Shown one piece after another: positions 43,011 through 45,629 of a DNA stretch of 45,629 bases. The position numbers and the translations under genes were made by a program. Every line of letters begins with the position of its first letter. The first letter of the stretch is position 1. The DNA is from JBGAWK01 sp044227665 (GTDB taxonomy: Bacteria > Bacteroidota > Bacteroidia > Chitinophagales > JADIYW01), in assembly GCA_044227665.1 (NCBI GenBank), contig JBGAWK010000015.1, positions 1 to 45,629 on the forward strand, in the 5' to 3' direction. A model generated the notes under the pieces. It saw only the letters and a program-made list of their open reading frames with translations, searched no databases and was not told the DNA's origin.

Positions 43011-44177
43011 ATGAGTAACCGTTACGATTTGCGAGGAGTATCTGCTGAAAAGCAAGAAGTACATCAAGCTATAAAAAATACTGATAAAGGATTGTTTCCT
43101 AAGGCCTTCTGTAAAATATATCCGGATTTTTTGGCTCATGACGATACCTATTGCAATATTATTCATGCCGATGGTGCCGGCACAAAGTCTGCATTAGCTT
43201 ACATGTATTGGAAAGAAACAGGAGACCTTAGTGTGTGGAAAGGCATTGCTCAAGATGCGTTGGTAATGAATACTGACGACCTGATATGTGTGGGTGCTAC
43301 TACTGATTTTTTATTATCGTCAATTATAAATAGAAATAAACATCTTATTCCCGGAGAGGTTATCCGCACACTTATAGAGGCTACGGAAGAGCTGGTAGAG
43401 AAATTCAGATCTTTTGGCGTTACTATTTATCCTATGGGTGGCGAGACGGCAGACTTGGGAGATACTGTACGTACCATAGTTGTAGATGCGGTGATGACAG
43501 CTAGGATGAAAAGGGCAAATGTGATAGATAATGCTCGTATAAAACCTGGTGATGTCATAGTGGGTTTATGTTCTTACGGACAGGGTATATATGAGGAAGC
43601 GTATAATGGAGGTATGGGAAGCAATGGTCTTACTTCAGCACGTCATGATGTCTTTGCCAAAATATATGCCGAAAAATATCCGGAATGTTTTGACCCCAAT
43701 ACAGATGAGAAGTATGTTTTTTGTGGCTCAAAAAAATTAACAGATAACGTAGAAGGCACAAATCTAGATGTCGGAAAATTAGTACTCTCGCCTACCCGCA
43801 CGTATGCACCTGTCATGCACAGTCTCTTGAATGCTTTGCCTTTGTCTGCTTTTCATGGTCTCATTCATTGTAGCGGAGGAGGGCAGACCAAAATTTTGCA
43901 TTACATAGACAATATACATGTGATTAAAGATAATCTTTTCGAACTTCCTCCTTTGTTTAGGATGATACAGGAAGAGTCTGGTACTTCTTGGAAAGAGATG
44001 TATCAGGTTTTTAATATGGGTCACCGATTAGAGATATATACCGAAGAGTCTTTTGCTGACGAAATTATTCATATTTCAAAAGGTTATGGCATAGATGCCA
44101 AAATAGTAGGAAGGGTAGAAGATAGTCCACAAAAAAAGTTGACGATACAAGACAGAAACGAAATTTTTGAATATTAG
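43011..44177 (+). CDS. purM: Phosphoribosylformylglycinamidine cyclo-ligase (AIR synthase), Bacteroidota form
   Basis: Closes the imidazole ring of the purine precursor, giving AIR from FGAM with ATP. Key segments are NRYDLRGVSAEK, the ATP-binding DGAGTKSALAYMYWKE, DALVMNTDDLICVGA and the GGETADLGDTV region. The protein (388 aa) belongs to the Bacteroidota subgroup with a longer N-terminus than E. coli PurM. The ATG at 43011 starts the conserved region; an ATG at 42963 adds only divergent sequence. It is convergent with ilvA and overlaps it by 4 bp. Confidence 0.94.
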   Translation: MSNRYDLRGVSAEKQEVHQAIKNTDKGLFPKAFCKIYPDFLAHDDTYCNIIHADGAGTKSALAYMYWKETGDLSVWKGIAQDALVMNTDDLICVGATTDFLLSSIINRNKHLIPGEVIRTLIEATEELVEKFRSFGVTIYPMGGETADLGDTVRTIVVDAVMTARMKRANVIDNARIKPGDVIVGLCSYGQGIYEEAYNGGMGSNGLTSARHDVFAKIYAEKYPECFDPNTDEKYVFCGSKKLTDNVEGTNLDVGKLVLSPTRTYAPVMHSLLNALPLSAFHGLIHCSGGGQTKILHYIDNIHVIKDNLFELPPLFRMIQEESGTSWKEMYQVFNMGHRLEIYTEESFADEIIHISKGYGIDAKIVGRVEDSPQKKLTIQDRNEIFEY

Positions 44178-45433
44178 ATTAAAAAATTATATAAGACTGG
44201 ATCATTGTTTACGATGGTAAATTGTATGCCCACTTTTTTCATTCTTTCTAATAAGGGTTGAAAATCTTCGGGTTGCTTTAATTCTATTCCTACGAGTGCA
44301 GGCCCTGATTCTTTGCTGTTCTTCTTGGTATATTCAAATAGGGTGATATCGTCGTCCTGTCCTAGTACTTTGTTGACAAATTCTTTTAATGCGCCTGAGC
44401 GTTGTGGGAATCTTATGATGAAATAGTGCTTCAACCCTTCATATAGCTGTGATCTTTCTTTTATTTCAGGCATCCTTTCAATATCATTGTTGCCGCCACT
44501 GATTATGCATACTACATTTTTTCCTTTTATATCTTCCTGAAGAAAATCTAGTGCAGATACAGATAATGCCCCTGCTGGTTCTGCAACTATCGCATCATTG
44601 TTGTATAAGTATAAAATATTTGTACATATCTTTCCTTCTGGTACTAATATCATATTGGAAAGTCCATTTTTGCAAATATCAAAGGTCAAAAATCCTACCT
44701 GTTTTACGGCAGCACCATCTACGAAATTATCAATTTCAGATAGTGTGATTACTTTTCCTTGCTCCAAAGATTCTTTCATGGCGGGAGCTCCCATAGGCTC
44801 TACACCTATAATTTTGGTATCGGGTGCATGAACTTTACACCATGTAATAATTCCCGCGGCAAGACCACCACCACCAATAGGTACTATTATGTAGTCGGGT
44901 TTTTTATTTTTCAACTGTTGAAATATTTCCAAGCCCACCGTTCCCTGTCCTTCGATAATTTCGGGTGCATCAAAAGGGGGTACAAAGGTATGTCCTCCAG
45001 CTTTTGCCAGACGTATAGCGGCATGTTTGGCATCATCATAGGTATCGCCTTGCAATACTATCTGTACGTTATTGCCTCCTAATCGCTGTACAGCTCTTAT
45101 TTTTTGCTTGGGTGTAGTAGCAGGCATTACTACTATACCTTGTATCTGTAATAATTTACAGGAATAGGCAAAGCCTTGGGCATGATTGCCTGCGCTGGCA
45201 CATATCACTCCGTTAGACTTTTGCAGGGAGTTTAACTGACACATAAGGTTATATGCTCCTCTGATTTTATAAGATCGTACACCTTGTAAATCTTCTCTTT
45301 TCAGATATATATTACACTTATACTTTTCAGATAATTGTTTATTTAGCTGTAGGGGTGTAAATACACTTACCCCATCTAAGCGTTTGTGTGCGTCTTCTAT
45401 GCCCTCACAGGTAGGTAATCTATGCTTCTGCAA
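44174..45433 (-). CDS. ilvA: Threonine ammonia-lyase (threonine deaminase)
   Basis: PLP enzyme converting threonine to 2-oxobutanoate for isoleucine synthesis. The PLP lysine is Lys56 in SYKIRGAYN, the phosphate-binding glycine loop is PIGGGGLAAG, and SAGNHAQGFAYS binds substrate. The last 85 residues (about 335-419) form one ACT-like regulatory domain, so feedback control is likely. The only start is the TTG at 45433, 12 nt after a TACATTTG -7 box. Its stop overlaps the convergent purM by 4 bp. The rest of the ilv pathway is not in the window. Confidence 0.95.
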   Translation of the reverse strand: MQKHRLPTCEGIEDAHKRLDGVSVFTPLQLNKQLSEKYKCNIYLKREDLQGVRSYKIRGAYNLMCQLNSLQKSNGVICASAGNHAQGFAYSCKLLQIQGIVVMPATTPKQKIRAVQRLGGNNVQIVLQGDTYDDAKHAAIRLAKAGGHTFVPPFDAPEIIEGQGTVGLEIFQQLKNKKPDYIIVPIGGGGLAAGIITWCKVHAPDTKIIGVEPMGAPAMKESLEQGKVITLSEIDNFVDGAAVKQVGFLTFDICKNGLSNMILVPEGKICTNILYLYNNDAIVAEPAGALSVSALDFLQEDIKGKNVVCIISGGNNDIERMPEIKERSQLYEGLKHYFIIRFPQRSGALKEFVNKVLGQDDDITLFEYTKKNSKESGPALVGIELKQPEDFQPLLERMKKVGIQFTIVNNDPVLYNFLI

Positions 45434-45445
45434 AACTTTTTTTTA

Positions 45446-45453
45446 CAAATGTA
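45446..45453 (-). promoter_or_regulatory. -7 promoter box for ilvA
   Basis: Minus-strand TACATTTG matches TAnnTTTG exactly and ends 12 nt before the TTG start. No -33 TTTG was seen at the normal spacing. Confidence 0.5.
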
Positions 45454-45529
45454 TTGTATTAATAAAGAATGATATAGGCGTATAATATTATGATTATAAA
45501 AAAATATGACGAAGGAGCTGTAATATATA

Positions 45530-45572
45530 AAACAAGAAGAGGGCGCGCCGCAGGCGCGCCCTCTTCTTGTTT
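45530..45572 (-). terminator. Very strong 20-bp GC-rich hairpin terminator
   Basis: Perfect 20-bp inverted repeat (45530-45549 with 45553-45572) and 3-nt loop GCA. The inner half is pure GC with two GGCGCGCC octamers, in sharp contrast to the AT-rich surroundings. It lies 22 nt after the stop of the partial minus-strand frame at 45595, and a T-rich tail (TTGTTTTATATATT) follows on that strand. Confidence 0.8.
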
Positions 45573-45594
45573 GCTGCAATTTTGCGATAGATGA

Positions 45595-45629
45595 TTATTT
45601 CTGTATCACTATTCTCAGGGTGTTCATCT
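45595..45629 (-). CDS. Last codons of a probable T9SS-sorted protein (cut by window end)
   Basis: Eleven sense codons at most are visible, ending in MNTLRIVIQK and a stop at 45595-45597. A short hydrophobic strand ending in K is the usual end of type IX secretion C-terminal sorting domains. The following strong terminator supports a real gene end here. The evidence is too short for a firm call. Confidence 0.35.
   Translation of the reverse strand, partial: MNTLRIVIQK

Noticed and set aside
1..45629. CRISPR arrays, tRNA or rRNA genes
   Set aside because: No regularly spaced repeat series, cloverleaf-like sequence or rRNA stretch was recognised on reading; an RNA covariance search would be needed to exclude small RNAs.

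Overview
The window looks like a Bacteroidota chromosome segment, probably of the Chitinophagales/Saprospirales type rather than Bacteroides. The base composition is AT-rich. Promoter-like boxes fit the Bacteroidota -7 consensus TAnnTTTG, Shine-Dalgarno sequences are essentially absent, and many families are typical of this phylum: DUF2480, GYDIA-type GHMP kinase, DUF3467, a two-gene transketolase, the Bacteroidota form of PurM, YtxJ-like protein, T9SS/FISUMP-type tails. No rRNA, tRNA or CRISPR array was seen.

Layout. Bases 1-1794 hold the edge of an accessory region: the end of an unrecognised gene, a convergent DNA cytosine-5 methyltransferase with an N-terminal MerR-like helix-turn-helix, and a gene-free stretch with an imperfect palindrome that may be an attC relic. 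Bases 1795-23015 are mostly core genes: purA, split transketolase, hsp20, DUF2480, a lytic transglycosylase, GHMP kinase, photolyase, a glycosyltransferase, a FemAB-like protein, a sigma-54 activator, pheS, an aminotransferase, pcm, a TMTC-like membrane protein with TPRs, a 2-hydroxyacid dehydrogenase, rsmA, pepA, pdxA and DUF445. Bases 23135-29386 carry a lone KS-AT-KR-ACP polyketide synthase, divergent DUF3467 and MarR genes, and a DoxX-like/AhpC-TSA_2 fusion.

Bases 29503-36325 are the most unusual part: a visibly more AT-rich block of overlapping genes, all on the minus strand. In transcription order they are a truncated FISUMP-domain gene, a secreted cytochrome c/copper type II monooxygenase-fold protein, a secreted redoxin, a vanadium haloperoxidase-type PAP2 enzyme with a complete active site, a CRTAC1-like FG-GAP/ASPIC-UnbV protein, and a secreted helical protein with one terpene-cyclase-like DGGW motif. 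An IS982-family element (35284-36325) cuts the first gene, and the missing 5' part is not on the other side of the IS. The cluster looks like an extracytoplasmic redox or halogenation module that may have lost its native promoter.

Bases 36381-45629 return to core genes: two envelope proteins, a short methylmalonyl-CoA mutase small subunit, a 46-residue lipoprotein gene just upstream of ytxJ, an Mpl-like Mur ligase, atpD-atpC, purM, ilvA and the last codons of a probable secreted protein followed by a 20-bp perfect hairpin. Across the window, convergent gene pairs usually overlap at their stop codons. Several genes have a -7 box only 4-6 nt before the start codon, which predicts leaderless or nearly leaderless mRNAs, and TTG/GTG starts are frequent.
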